The notes beneath the pieces were generated by a model that saw only the letters and a list, made by a program, of their open reading frames with translations, ran no database searches and was not told the DNA's origin. A stretch of DNA of 64,000 bases, taken from the NCBI RefSeq assembly GCF_024679245.1, contig NC_090186.1, forward strand, positions 33,988,946 through 34,052,945, in the 5' to 3' direction. The position numbers and the translations under genes are program-made. The stretch comes from Pseudorasbora parva. Its lineage: Eukaryota; Chordata; Actinopteri; Cypriniformes; Gobionidae. Of this stretch, positions 12,975 to 26,835 are shown one piece after another. The first letter of the stretch is position 1. Each line of letters begins with the position of its first letter.

Positions 12975-13619
12975 CATATACATAGATTCCTCATTAGGAA
13001 TAAGCTGTTTCTGCCACCATATTGGAAAGGTCAAAGCCGGTCTGTGAACACTCGAGAGCATGTTGAATATGTCTGTCTGCATGCATTAAATGCATGTATG
13101 AATAATTATATCTGCAAAGACTTAAGGAGAATAATTTGCTAAACACAATACATGATACTAAAACACTGTTGCTTAGTTCATGTTTAAATTCTGTTATAAT
13201 CAATAAAGCTGCCAACAATGCACGTTAAATCTACTTACATCATGACTACTCTGTTTATTAATGAGAGGTTTAGCTATTTTGCATAGACCTTTATCAGAGC
13301 AGTGCCATGACAGGTATGAAAGCGAGGCTGTGAGAAATCCAATGTAAAAAGCTGTATAAAGCTCCTAGATCACTATTAATTTGCCATAGCTCATATTGTC
13401 TGGAGTTTTTTTATCTACTGGTACTGAAATGTATTCGAAAGATATTTTTGCAGTGTTTCCTCAGTAGAACAATCCAAAAGCAGAGCCTCGTTTTCATTCC
13501 TGTCAAAAAAAGGTTCAAGTGAAATTTGGTGCGAATAAGGTCTATAGCTCAGCCCTAAAATAATAACTTTTGAGTAGTGAGTGGATTTTGACTAACTTAA
13601 ACACCATGGTTGGCCATTG
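12975..13619. other. Intergenic span, no gene seen
   Basis: No supported coding region, and no element ends that I recognise. Confidence 0.45.
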
Positions 13620-13623
13620 CCTT

Positions 13624-13975
13624 TGTTGTGGCAAAATGCAAATCTTGGTATAGCCATATGTTTACCTTCCCATGGTGTGAGATATGCAGTACATGACATA
13701 CGTGTACTATGAGCTATACATGGGCTACGTGACATCCTGACTTAAACAACGGCCTGTATGGAAATGTACGGAGAGGGGAGGATGCTGCCAACAGTATAAG
13801 AGATTGTGACTTCTGTTATGACTTCAGTGTACTCTTGGTGTGGTCTTGTGGTTGCATCAACCGTGCCTCTTTCTTGCAAGAAACTTTTTTTATTAAATAA
13901 ACCTTTAGAATTATAATTGGCTAATGTTTGTCTCTTATTCAGTGAAGCGATGGATTTAAATATTTTGCCATTACA
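13624..13975 (+). mobile_element. Solo LTR of an LTR retrotransposon (probable)
   Basis: The segment begins TGTTGTGGCAAAAT and ends ATTTTGCCATTACA, an imperfect inverted terminal repeat with the TG...CA ends of LTRs. CCTT flanks it on both sides (13620-13623 and 13976-13979), a plausible four-base target duplication. Inside, in the order expected for U3-R-U5, are a TATA-like box TATAAG at 13795 and a polyadenylation signal AATAAA at 13896. No gag-pol sequence adjoins it, so recombination between two LTRs probably left this single copy. Lineage is not assigned. Confidence 0.6.
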
Positions 13976-13979
13976 CCTT

Positions 13980-16029
13980 CAAGAGATCAACAATTATGTC
14001 TGTAATTGGCTGCACTGCTCACAATGGCAAAAAAAAAAAAAAAAAACGTAAATAGATAGATTTGATTTAACGTTTAAACACAAATATGATCATTTGCCAA
14101 ATCTGTTTCACAAATATATTATTACAGTGTATGTTACTGAGGTTGCTATTGCTTGCACATAGCTGTTCCAAAAGGTAAAACAAACACCGCATTAAACCAA
14201 GTTCCACCATATGTTACCGGCTTTTTAACCTGATATTTGATCCTCAATTTTAACCAAACACCAAATTAATCTGCCTTTTGAACTCAATATCTAATCATTT
14301 ACCCTCCATTTCACCTAAGCACAGATGAGCATCAGCCATTTAATCCAAACACACTCTTGGGTTATACAAATGATGGTCCCCTACTGCGCTGTTCCCACCG
14401 CCAAGCGAAAACCCTTATTCTGTTGAACAGTATGAGGATACTTTGTGAATCTCTGGAATGTATATATGGGTTTAAAAAACTTGCACACCACGTCAGAGAC
14501 AGCAGTCAACCTCATTATTAGATACACACACACACATACACACACACACACAAGGGGGTAGTATCATGCCAAGGAAATGACCTTATTACTGCCTTGAAGA
14601 CTTAACCCAGACTGCTTCTAAATATTCATGTACTCGCCAGGGAATAGGGCAACAGCTCCCAACATGACATGTTGATGAATGTAGGCACTCTGAAAGGGCC
14701 ATGGACAACATACTGTATGTCTGAGGCACAAGAAATTCACTTTACAGTATAAATAATATGCTATTGATGCATTTTGAGCTGCATGTCTAATGGGCCAGAA
14801 TCTAATATTGCCTTGGGAAAGAATTAATGTGTCCGCCAACTGACAAAATCCTCTGGTCAGAGGGAGAATTAGATTACTAAGGGTCTCAAATTAATCTTGT
14901 CTTCAAACAATGCTGTATATTCAAACCTTTTTTTTTTCACTAATGGCTTTGGCTAAGCAAGAAATGACCTTTTTTGTTTATTTAACAATATGGGATTATT
15001 CATCATACAGGAGGCTTATCAAGCTAAAGTATAAGAAGAAAGTTTGTTTTTTAGATGACTTTAAAACAGTTTGCTATTTATTATTACTGTGTTTTGTTGA
15101 GCATGTGGGCATGTGCGTGTGTTATGTTGGGTGACATTGCTTATGATATTTACTGATCTTAATTGTCACTTTCAGAGCTAGCCCTTGTTAGGATATCATC
15201 AGTCCTTCTGCGTTTTAATGTGATCATTCTCCAAACAAGTTAAGAAATAAAATTATAATGAGCTGATTGTCCGGGCTTCATTTCAGGAGTGCAACATGTA
15301 CAGCATTATTTATTCAATACCGTGAAACATAATTGTGAAAGAAAGAAAAAGAAAAAGCTTTGTTACAAAACCTAGACACTGCCATGTAAAAAGTGCTCTA
15401 AACAAGAGACTCAACGCGCAATTTATTTCGGTAAAGTTTAAATTTAGCATGTTGTTAAGCTAACAGCAATACATGTCAACGGATATATGTAATGCTTATT
15501 TAGAATTAGTCCAAAATGAGTCGAGATGATTACTATAACTGGCCTACCTTTTAGAACAGCTCTGTGTTATGAACATGTTGTTCACTAATGTCTTGGAACA
15601 ACACCAAAAATATAAGTGACAATGTGAAAGCACTATTCATATACTGACTCCTCACACACTGTGCTCAAGATGCTTTCAGCAACTAACCATTTTAATTAGT
15701 GCTGGATGTGGCATCTGCAGTCTCACACTGATCTCCTCAGGCTGTGCATGCAGATCAATCTGAGAGTTCTTCATGTCTGCTACTATAGCCACACCACAAC
15801 AGTCCTACTCATCCTACTCTGAGCGATCATTATTCACATCACAGTAGAATATCATAAAGCGGTTTATCTATATATATATATTTATCTATATATTTATATA
15901 TTTGCTAATAAGCAAATAGCTCATAGTGAGAATTGGACCAAAACGATGATTTTATCTCAATAAATCTATAAAGTGGAACAGTGTGCATATATATATATTA
16001 AATATATATTGATAAATATATATTTTTGT
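13980..16029. other. Intergenic span with short simple repeats
   Basis: No gene is supported. Contents: an A-run at about 14029-14046, a CA tract at about 14523-14551, and AT-rich stretches at about 15870-16025. The open frames are all under 80 codons. Confidence 0.5.
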
Positions 16030-16480
16030 TACCTCAAATAAAGATTCAAACGGTCATGAATAAGCGTATTGATTCATGATTCGGATCGCGTGTCAAACTG
16101 CTGAAATCACGTGACATCGGTGATCTGAATCATGACTCAAGCTGATTCATGACCGTTTGAATCGTTATTTGAGGTTTAAGAACGCGGAAGAGAGGACAAT
16201 GCTGAATAAAGTTGTAGTTTTCAATATTTTTGGACCAAAATGTATTTTCGATGCTTCAAGAGATTCTAATGAACTAACTGATGTCACATATGGACTACTT
16301 TGATGATGTTTTTATTCCCTTTCTGGACATGGACAGTAAAGTGTGCATACACTTGGAACTAAATATAAAATATCTTAAACTGTGTTCTGAAGATGAACGG
16401 AGGTCTTACGGGTGTGGAGCAACATTAGGGTGGAGTCATTAATGACATCAATTTCATTTTTGGGTGAACTAACCCTTTAA
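16030..16480 (-). mobile_element. TTAA-ended inverted-repeat element, right part
   Basis: The segment ends TGGGTGAACTAACCCTTTAA at 16480. It contains an internal hairpin: CTCAAATAAAGATTCAAACG near 16035 pairs with CGTTTGAATCGTTATTTGAG near 16160. It shares its middle with the element at 41006-41665 (GATTCATGATTC, TGACACGTGA-like blocks). The left terminus is not preserved. Confidence 0.7.
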
Positions 16481-16609
16481 CAAATATCTCTTCACATTAA
16501 GGTGCAGTGCCTCTGTTATTTCTTTGTACCGTTTAGATGCTTCGTCATAAGGCACTGATGCAGAGTAGTTTTACAATGTATTGTATAAATATGAAAGAAT
16601 TTTCCATAT

Positions 16610-17087
16610 AGTTTTTTTACAGGTTTTTTACCTGTATTTTGAATTACACATTGCATTAGTTTTTTTTTTTTTTTTTTAAGGGTTAACAGAAATTTCCGTA
16701 AAATTACTGGATAATGTACTGGCAAAAAATTACCAGAATATTTTTAATTTTTATTTTTTACAGCGCACCTCTCCATGCCTTTACAAAGAATAGTACAACG
16801 CCGTTGAGTATAAACACTTCCCAAACAGACAAGACATGCGAAGACTCGCGCTGCAGAGTCAGACGAAAGTATATAAGGTGGTAAAACAAGTTTGTGGTAT
16901 TACCAGTCTTGGTGGGGACGACGGTCTTGCATAATTTGCAGACGACATTGGTCTGATACGGTCAGACTTAAAAAACTTGCTTCGCAACGACAAAAAAAAA
17001 AAAATTATCGAAAAAAAATGTATTGATATTGATTACGTGTCTATCGTGATACATATCATTCTCTTTTTATCGCCCCAGCCCTAGATT
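16610..17087. repeat. Diverged DNA-transposon fragments
   Basis: Two pieces are suggested. One, at about 16610-16763, has the repeated motif TTACTGG and ends TTTTTTACAG. The other, at about 16800-17087, ends TATCGCCCCAGCCCTA, a terminus I associate with hAT-like elements. No coding frame remains, and the boundary between them is not defined. Confidence 0.4.
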
Positions 17088-17204
17088 ACATGATATTTTA
17101 AGTTAAATGTATGAATTTTCTTACTCAAATATTTCACGTTCTGAGCATTTAAAACGTATGATTACAAAATAAAAATCTGCAAGCTTTTTTAAACAACTAG
17201 CCTG

Positions 17205-17621
17205 GATGCCATCTGAACTTAGCCCCACCCACAACATTTGAGGTCGGGAGGCATCCTGGGCCTCCATAACACCTCAGCAGTGCCACAGGCTGATCGCCTC
17301 CATGCCACGCCACATTGAAGCAGTCATTTCTGCAAAAGGATTCCCGACCAAGTATTGAGTGCTTAACTGAAAGTGATTATTTGAAGGTTGACTTTTTTTG
17401 TATTAAAAACACTTTTCTTTTACTGGTTGGATGAAATATGCACATTTTTTGAGATTGTGCCAAAAGAGCATCTGTATGCCAAAATCATCAGTATTAAAAC
17501 AATAAAAGACCTGAAATATTTCAGTTGGTGTGCAATGAATCTAAAAATATATGAAAGTTGAATTTTGATCATTACATTATGGAAAATAATGAACTTTTAT
17601 CACATATGCTAATTTTTCGAG

Positions 17622-17622
<1 letters not shown>
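17205..17622 (+). mobile_element. TTAGCATAT-ended Tc1/mariner-like element, 3' portion
   Basis: The right half matches the inverted complement of the element at 60927-61211: GGTGTGCAATGAATC and CACATATGCTAATTTTTCGA occur in both. The left half carries an older internal segment that ends in GAAGCAGTCATTTCTGC and the following 3' leader. The terminal repeat runs straight into the TA microsatellite at 17624, so the outermost bases are lost. Confidence 0.65.

Positions 17623-17623
<1 letters not shown>

Positions 17624-17714
<91 letters not shown>
17624..17714. repeat. (TA)n microsatellite
   Basis: About 45 TA units directly follow the terminal repeat of a Tc1/mariner-like element. Confidence 0.98.
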
Positions 17715-17719
<5 letters not shown>

Positions 17720-17835
17720 TACAACACCGGCAAAGATCGTCTACACTCATCTTCTTCTACTTCTTCCAGCGTGCGTGCAGTTGAGTTCTGCTGACAACTA
17801 TTAGTTGCTCAACATACGTCACTCACTCCGTTCCT

Positions 17836-17957
17836 CTGATTGGTTGTAGGTCTATCCAATTGAGTGCAGAGGCATTTTCGCCTCATAATCACAGCCCAAT
17901 GGAGCAGTATTGGATGTCATCATATTCTGACTAGAAATCAGAGTATGATGACGTCAG
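17836..17957. repeat. Dispersed repeat, inverted relative to the copy at 39620-39745
   Basis: GTAGGTCTATCCAATT, CATAATCACAGCCCAATGGA and ATTCTGACTAGAA here are found in reverse complement at 39625-39740. The identity is clear by eye, but the element class is not. Confidence 0.65.
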
Positions 17958-19343
17958 GCTATTAAACTACATTTCTTACCTTATAAAATTTGAGGCATCT
18001 TTTCTTTGTTTTTTGTTTTTTTAGGTATTTGGGTTTACAGTGTACAGTACTGGGACAGCAAACCTCACATGCACAACCTAATCTAACATCCAGTTTTGGA
18101 CTTGTTTACAAATATTTTTTACATAACACCATGACTCAAGGAGTATTTGGACCCAAACCTATTCAGAACTCACAGAGCCACAAAGCTTGCGGGGTAACTG
18201 ACAACAGTCTAGAACAAAATAGGAGCTTAAACTAGATAATATGGGTTATTTTATTTCCTATTCATTTTTGTATGAGATTTTTTGCAACCCTGAATTTTAC
18301 CATTATGCATGGCATCTAGATGAGTTATTTCCATACTTTTTACATTATTGTATGATTGTTGTATACAGTCTATAAGGTGCTGTTGTTACACTTCACCATA
18401 CCATTTCTCTGCATTGGTCCTCTACTTTCACTATTATCTTCAATAAGCATATGTTGCTGCAGTGGACCAGGGCTTTTTTGGGGGGCTATTCAATCGCAGT
18501 GGATTCTCATGAACAATATGCAATACGCCTGTGTGTAGGTTTTGCCGCAGATCTAAAGCCAGCTTATTGAGAGAACAGTATAAATAGATGGCCTTCTTGT
18601 TGCAGGACTTGAATGAGCAATCTCTAATCCAATTTTGTTATTAATAACATGAGCTTATATTATTAATTATACTTAGTGCTGCGCTTTAGGCAATTATCAC
18701 TGGTATGTGGAAATTATCATTTTCTTCTCTTCCTTTGTTTGTCATCTATGTCTTGCATCCCAATACTCGCACACAATGCCCGTCAGTAAGGGAGCTGCAA
18801 ATAGTTTTCCCTCAAGCATGACGCATCTATCTGACATCTAATTCTGAGTGAATAAAAAGTCTGTGATTTTTTATTTATTTAGATTTTTTGGATCATATGC
18901 GTTGTTTGATGTTTATATCATTCCCCTCTATACCCTTCAGAGTCTGCCCCAATTTCCTGGCTTTAAATAAGACAAACGCAATGACATTGCAGTGCCTTCT
19001 GATTGAGAGGGATGGGCAAATAAATATGTATCGTGTTTTGAGGGCATGTTATGCGCTTATGTGTTTGGACAAAGGGATACAATGTGATGTGAGCAGTCAA
19101 GTGTATTCAATCCACGGGATATATTTTTGTTGTAATGACTGGGCCTGGTGAAGCAGAAAGCCAATGTTCTCCTAGGGCAGATAACAGAGCATTCAAATAA
19201 CCCAGAGTACATGTATAGGTATATGAAGCCAGACTTTGAGGAACATCTATTTAAAGGAATACAATAATCATCATATTTGAGGATAAGCTACTTATACATC
19301 TCATTTATCTAAAAAAAAAAGACAAGACTAAAAGCCAAGGCTA
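17958..19343. other. Intergenic span, no gene seen
   Basis: No supported gene. All frames are under 90 codons. Confidence 0.5.
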
Positions 19344-20855
<1,512 letters not shown>

Positions 20856-20957
20856 AAATTAAATTAAATTAAATTAAATTAAATTAAATTAAATTAAATT
20901 AAATTAAATTAAATTAAATTAAATTAAATTAAATTAAATTAAATTAAATTAAATTAA
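20856..20957. repeat. (AAATT)n microsatellite
   Basis: About twenty perfect AAATT units sit inside an A-rich tract (20800-21010) with irregular AAAAATAA-type runs on both sides. Confidence 0.97.
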
Positions 20958-20995
20958 TAAAATGAAATAAATAAAAAAAAATGAAATAAAAAAAA

Positions 20996-21143
20996 TGAAA
21001 TAATAGAACATAAAATAATAGAAAATGCCAGGAGCTATGGGCAAAATTAGTCCAAAACACAAAACCCAAAAAATAATCGAGATAAGTCAAATCGCTTTAA
21101 GCGCGATTTCATGTTAATTGCGATTAATTGCACAACCCTATTA
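20996..21143. mobile_element. hAT-like terminal fragment
   Basis: The segment ends TTAATTGCGATTAATTGCAC then AACCCTA, a terminus I associate with hAT-type non-autonomous elements in fish. Its partner end is not visible to the left, where the A-rich tract lies. Confidence 0.45.
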
Positions 21144-21233
21144 TAGAGAGGTTTTTTTTACTCTCAAAATACTTAACTAAAACATTATTCATAAACACTG
21201 AAATTTCTCTGATCAATAATTTCACTGCATGCA

Positions 21234-21716
21234 TTAGAGAGTTGCAGGTATGACATCACGTTGTAGGCCAAAAAAAAAGGAAGGTGGTTAGAATTTCAGC
21301 ACTTCCAGTTTCCAAGTCATTGTTTTTTTTTTAATGGGGCTTTGGTTAAATGGCTGAAATAAGGTCTGTGTTGAACACAAGCTTAAAACACTTTCACGTT
21401 TTATTCTACAACATAAAATAGTATTTACAGTAAAACAGTAATTACCCCACACGTGATTTTTTTTAAGCCCTTACACGTCTTGAAAAAGGGGGTTTACTCC
21501 TGGCGACTGCATTTATGCTTCAAAATATGACGTGTTCGTCTGTGATAATTATCTTGGTGGACAAAATATGCAATTATCATAAACTTTTGTTGATCACAGA
21601 GCTTGTTTAGCAATAATCCAAAAGCCTATGCTATGAGAAAATCCTATTGGGTTTTTCTCAAGGGAACCAGTGAGATGCTAACTTCCGGTCGGTTACGTCA
21701 TACCTGCACCACTCTG
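21234..21716. mobile_element. Inverted-repeat DNA element
   Basis: AGAGTTGCAGGTATGACATC (21236 on) and the reversed right end AGAGTGGTGCAGGTATGACG (21715 back) form imperfect inverted termini about 25 bp long. The body has no transposase frame. Family not assigned. Confidence 0.6.
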
Positions 21717-23179
21717 TAATACAAGGTTTTATTTGGTCTTTTTTTTTTCTTGGTGGACATAAAAGAAACCTAAAAACTTAAAAACTTTAAACTGATGTGA
21801 CTAGAAAAAAAACACATTTTATTTAAGGGAGGCTTTAAAACTCATTGTATCCTAGCTGTGATTTCTATCACGCTTCTCGTATCGCATTTAGGATAGTAAG
21901 TGTATAGGCCTATTATTATTCACCCCATGTCTACATCGAACATATCTAAAACCTCTCTGCCTTATCTGGTTATGCTAACAGTCCTCCACAGTATTTCACA
22001 ATGCACTTCACAACACTCATCCTCTCTCCTCTCAGTCAGCTACACGGACTCTTTGAAAAGTTCTGCGAGAGATCCTAGTTAAATGAAAAGTTTGATCACA
22101 GCCATCATGTCATTATCCGTGGGATCGAGAGTGGCAGAAGGCCGGGTACGGCAGCTTTAAAGTCAGACGGCAAGCCACTCTGCATACAATTTCCTCCACG
22201 AGTCCCCAGAGGCGGAGCAGTGGTAATGGAGAGCAGGAGCAGACTGTCATTATCTCCCTCTGTGACGCTCCATCTCATTGTAGAGCAACAGCACATTAGT
22301 AGACTAACTAACTACATGCGGAATAGGGGCAGTGTGGCGCGTGGTCGAGGATAAAGGACAAACATATGCTGCGGGCATCATTACGGTGGTGCTAATCAGC
22401 TTTTAATGGAGTCACAAAGCATTAAGACTCCCTGTATTGTTTTAAAAGTTATCCATTGCTTCATATTGTTCTCTCTTGAAACGGATGTAGTTTTAATAAA
22501 TCTTGCACAAATATCGGGTGGACGGATGTAATGACATGTATACAACAGCCCTATATGCCACCCCTAACTTGTAAACTATAAAGCGGAATTGAATTAACGC
22601 AGATGCACAAATACATTCACGTTATGCAAATAGCAGTTTTAACACTTTCATTATGTTACATTTTCAAAATCTCTCAGTTAAACTATATCAATCTGACGGA
22701 AGCAACGTGAGGTTATGTTGTGTTGCAGCTGCTGTTTAGTGCTCTCCATGTCAAGCATCAGTGGGTGTTAGATTAGACTCGCGGCTGTGTTCATGTGCAT
22801 GTCTTGTAGGCAGGACTGACTTATGGTCAACAGCAGGACAGTATCTGCGATCGTGACAGCTAAGGTTAATAAAAAGGCACAGATCTGTGCTTCAGGGTAG
22901 AGAGAGAGTAAAAACCCTTGTCCTTTGCATGACCAGCATTCAAAAGGTATATTTAAGCCTCTGGTGGTCGTCGAGCGCCGGTCAAAAATGTGTTGTTATT
23001 GTTGTTTTTTTAATTAAATGAATGTATTATATTTTAGTTTGTTCATGTCTTTTATTTAATATTTTGTATTTTTAGGGGATTTTATGGTATAATGTTGGAT
23101 TTATACAGTAGTCATAACCCATTTATTACTTGTAAACCACCTTTTGAGCAAACCTGAAAATGAACATTTCCAACTGAAA
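21717..23179. other. Intergenic span, no gene seen
   Basis: No supported gene. Frames are at most 63 codons. The composition is more balanced than in the surrounding AT-rich stretches. Confidence 0.5.
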
Positions 23180-23384
<205 letters not shown>

Positions 23385-23481
23385 GACAGGACAGGACAGG
23401 ACAGGACAGGACAGGACAGGACAGGACAGGACAGGACAGGACAGGACAGGACAGGACAGGACAGGACAGGACAGGACAGGC
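23385..23481. repeat. (GGACA)n pentanucleotide satellite
   Basis: About nineteen perfect GGACA units follow the GATA tract with no spacer (ATAGGACAGG at the join). The Cys-Pro-Val-Leu-Ser repeats in overlapping minus-strand frames come from this tract and are not protein. Confidence 0.98.
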
Positions 23482-24250
23482 AGACCATGGTCTGCAATGG
23501 TCAGTATCTATCAAAAGTGGTCCAAACAGAGGAGCTAAAAAAATTTAAGTTAAAGCTGGCTCTCAGAGAAAGGTGTCAAGAATACACCGTGCATTGCAGT
23601 TGCATATGGGTTTGCATAAGGGGCTATGTACGGGGGTACACCAAAAGAGCCAACAGTGGGCATGTGAGCGTCAGAACTGGACCATAAAACAATGGAAGAA
23701 GGGGACCTGGTCTAATAAATCAAGTGTTTTCAAGTATTCTTTTTATAGTTTTTATTATTTTTATTAATTTATTTATTCATTTAAATGCATAAAGGAAAAA
23801 TCATGTATGTCATTATAAAACAATTTGGGTGTTTGCAAACAGCATTGACTTGTTTTATGAGTGGAGCCTACCTGGTGGAAAAAAAACAGAGATATAAATG
23901 CCTCAACAGCGGCTGTTTCAATTGACTGCTATATGTAAGCCATTCGCCTTGTTGGAGCGGTGTGATGCTTTGGGCAATGTTCTGCTGGGAAACCTTGGGT
24001 CCTGCCATCCATGTGAATGTTACTTTGACACACACAACCTACCTAAGCATTAATGCAGACCATGTACACCCTTTCATGGAAACAGTATTCCCTGGTGTCC
24101 TCTTTTAGCTGGAAAATGCACTCTGCCACAAAGAAAAAATGGTTCAGGAATGGTTTGAGGAGCACAACCAGTTTGAGGTGTTAAATTCCCCAGAACTCAG
24201 TCCAGTCAATCATCTGTGGGATGTGCTGAACAAACAAGTCCATACCATGT
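23482..24250 (+). mobile_element. Tc1-like element, family B, interrupted copy
   Basis: The left part (about 23488-23735) carries GGTCAGTATCTATCAAAAGT and a decayed catalytic-core segment (the Ser-Asp-Glu codons read as Asn-Lys). The right part (about 23958-24245) carries GTTCTGCTGGGAAACCTTGG, ATGGTTCAGGAATGGTTTGA and CATCTGTGGGATGTGCTGAA. Between them lies a foreign block (23740-23957) that includes the repeat at 23826-23958. Both outer ends are missing: the left abuts the GGACA satellite. Confidence 0.8.
23826..23958 (+). repeat. Dispersed repeat inside a Tc1-like copy
   Basis: This stretch closely matches 25146-25275: TTGACTTGTTTTAT, TGGAGCCTA and ACAGATATAAATGCCTCAA are shared in the same order and spacing. 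It interrupts the family B Tc1 copy and so is younger than that copy. Class unknown. Confidence 0.7.
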
Positions 24251-25145
24251 CGTACCATTCTGATAAAAAAAAAAAAAATTTACAGAAGATGACCTGAGGG
24301 TTAAATGCTGTCTGATATCTAAGGCAGAGGTCTTCAACCAACTCCCTGTCACATTGCATACAATTGAGTGTTTCATTATTTCTTTCAAAACACAATAAAA
24401 TCAGAAATAGGTTGTTTCCATGTAATGGTTATACCAAGCGGAGCAAAGAGCTGATGGCTTTTTATTCAGTAGTTCTATTAGAAGTCAAACCCCAGCTAGG
24501 AAAAGGTCTGCAGGGGGTGTCCATATGCTTTATTATGCTCTATAATGGCTGAAATTCCACCTGTTTCCTCAATAGAACGCTGTGGGGGGAGCTCAAAAAC
24601 TTCAGTTCAAACTTGCTGCTTGGCAAAAGCAAGTATTAATTGAAAGGATGATGTAATACTTTGTAACAGAACAAGATTGTTCGAGGATTAAACTAGGTCA
24701 CTAAACTTTTACAGTATGTCTTGTTTTTAAGAGTTGGGTCAACATGTTTTGCGGCACATTCCACGTCTTTTTTTATTTCAAGTATTCTAAATTATGTATG
24801 TTAACTTGTAAGGGGAGACTGGGACTAGTTGTCACACTTTTTACTCCAGTAAAAGCTTCTCGTTGTAGGTTTACTTTTGAAAGTCAGTTTAATTTTGTGC
24901 TAGTATATTTTATGAGATATAGTTATTTTTATATTTTTCCTTTTCTTTTTATTAAAATGTTTGTTTTTTTATTTCATTAAGTTGAACTAAATGAAAGATA
25001 AATGTTTTCCTGGATGCTAGGTGAAATAAAATACAATAAAATAAGTTAAAATATTGTATTTCACTTAACATTTATTTCAAGCAACATATATATTTTTTTT
25101 CTACAACAAAAAAGCACAGAAACATTTTCGTCATTATTAACCATT
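24251..25145. other. Intergenic span, no gene seen
   Basis: No supported gene. Frames are at most 78 codons. A short A-run is at about 24265-24280. Confidence 0.5.
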
Positions 25146-25275
25146 CAGGGGTATGCAAACAGCGTTGACTTGTTTTATAGATGGAGCCTATACCAAGGAG
25201 AAAAACACAGATATAAATGCCTCAATAGCAGCGTTTCAATGGGCCGGTATACATAAACCATCCACCATATTATAG
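25146..25275 (+). repeat. Second copy of the 23826-23958 repeat
   Basis: Contains GCAAACAGCGTTGACTTG, GATGGAGCCTATA and ACAGATATAAATGCCTCAAT, in the same order as the copy 1.3 kb upstream. Boundaries estimated by eye. Confidence 0.7.
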
Positions 25276-25555
25276 CAGCATTTGAACATTCGAGAGCATG
25301 CAACAAGACGAAGGTGTCAGCTGACACTACATTAAAAAGTAACCATAGTAAAAGTAAAACCATTAAAAGTACCATATTGAAAACATATATAACAATACAT
25401 ATTAAAAAACAAACCAACACATTCTCACCTGTGAAGTTATTCCACAACCAGAAGCTGTGCAATGTTTTAGGATCATTTATTCTTTATTGACCATTGCAAA
25501 ATGGCGGAAGCACTGACATGCTGGAGTCACAGACTTTTCACATAGGAAAAGATGT

Positions 25556-25748
25556 GTCATGATTCAAGCATTAAAAAGCATTGTTTCAAGCATTAGAAAC
25601 AAACATTTATGAGACAGTTGTCAGAATTCATTAGTGAGTTGATTTCAAATATGAAATTTAATCGTAATACTTGACGAAAAGGTTTGGAGAACTGTATGTT
25701 TCCCCATTCAAAGAGATAGTTTAAAAGATGGCCGTCGAGTGAAGCCAC
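25556..25748 (-). repeat. Dispersed repeat, inverted partner of 53440-53640
   Basis: Read on the minus strand this segment gives CACTCGACGGCCATCTTTTA, TCTCTTTGAATGGGGAAACA and CAACTGTCTCATAAATG, each matched on the plus strand at 53450-53605. Element class not known. Confidence 0.65.
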
Positions 25749-25880
25749 TCTGGTGGAATGTGGAATCTACGTGTATATGTCTATGGCAGAAAACGATATA
25801 GATGGAATCACTTTCAGAATGATTTTTTTCCAGATGATGAACAATAAAAATCTTGAAAGCCAATCTGAATCCATCCTGCT

Positions 25881-26260
25881 TTAAAGGAAGTGCATGTAAG
25901 ATTGTGGCCAAAACTGGTACTGCAATCACGATCCCCTCCCCTCTGACTCGAGGTTGCCAGATTGGCTGCAGGATCCAGCAGGAACGTTTGTAGCTGGAGC
26001 TGAGGTAACTAGAGCAGAGCTGGCAACCCGGATGCCGAAACACTACTGACTTCGTGATTGGTAGATCGGTGGAGGGCGGAGCTTCAGGCCAAAACACAAC
26101 ATGCCAACATCAACATCAGATGAGGGATACAACAACAACTTTTAAATGACAATATCCTACTGTTGTCAGTGATATAAGTACTTTAAATTAACATTCTTTC
26201 TTAATGTCCGGGCCATTTTATGATAAATTGAAATACATTTCTTACATACAGTTCCTTTAA
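25881..26260. mobile_element. TTAA-ended inverted-repeat element
   Basis: Left end TTAAAGGAAGTGCATGTAAG; right end CTTACATACAGTTCCTTTAA. The ends are inverted repeats and both include TTAA. There is no transposase frame, so this is a complete non-autonomous element of about 380 bp. Confidence 0.75.
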
Positions 26261-26315
26261 AGAGCTTGAGCATTTAAAGCAGCATTTATGCATTTGTACT
26301 TCGACTATAAAATAA

Positions 26316-26835
26316 TTATAGATATAAGCCTACATAAAGCCCATAATTTGTTCGATTTATATAGCGCTTTTCAAGGCATTCAAAGCGCTTTACATAGAAG
26401 GGGGGAATCTCCTCAACCACCACCAATGTGCAGCATCCACCTGGATGATGCGACGGCAGCCATATTGCGCCAGAACGCCCACCACACACCAGCTGATTGG
26501 TGGAGAGGAGACCGAGTGATGAAGCCAATCAGGAGAGGGGGATGATTAGGAGGCCATGATGGACAGAGGCCAATGGGCAAATTTGGCCAGGATGCCGGGG
26601 TTACACCCCTACTCTTTTTCCAAAGGACATCCTGGGATTTTTAATGACCACGGAGAGTCAGGACCATACAGACCACAGGGTGAGCGCCCCCTGCTGGCCT
26701 CACTAACACCTCTAGTGTCATAGCCCTGTTCTTCCCTACACAATACACAAATGATTCACATTTGGTGGTGGTTGAGGAGATTCCCCCCTTCTATGTAAAG
26801 CGCTTTGAGTGCCTTGAAAAGCGCTATATAAATTG
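26316..26835 (-). mobile_element. Foldback element containing 5S-SINE-related body
   Basis: Left arm TTATATAGCGCTTTTCAAGG...GGGGGGAATCTCCTCAACC (26354-26421) is the inverse of the right arm GGTTGAGGAGATTCCCCCCT...AGCGCTATATAA (26770-26834). The enclosed body (about 26480-26715) is collinear with the body of the 5S rRNA-derived element at 58800-59217: GGGATTTTTAATGACCA, GAGAGTCAGGACC and GGCCTCA(C)TAACACCTCT occur in both. The 5S-like head of that element is absent here. Confidence 0.75.

Noticed and set aside
25708..26097. 129-codon minus-strand frame
   Set aside because: It crosses the boundary between a dispersed repeat and a TTAA-ended element, so it is chimeric and non-coding.
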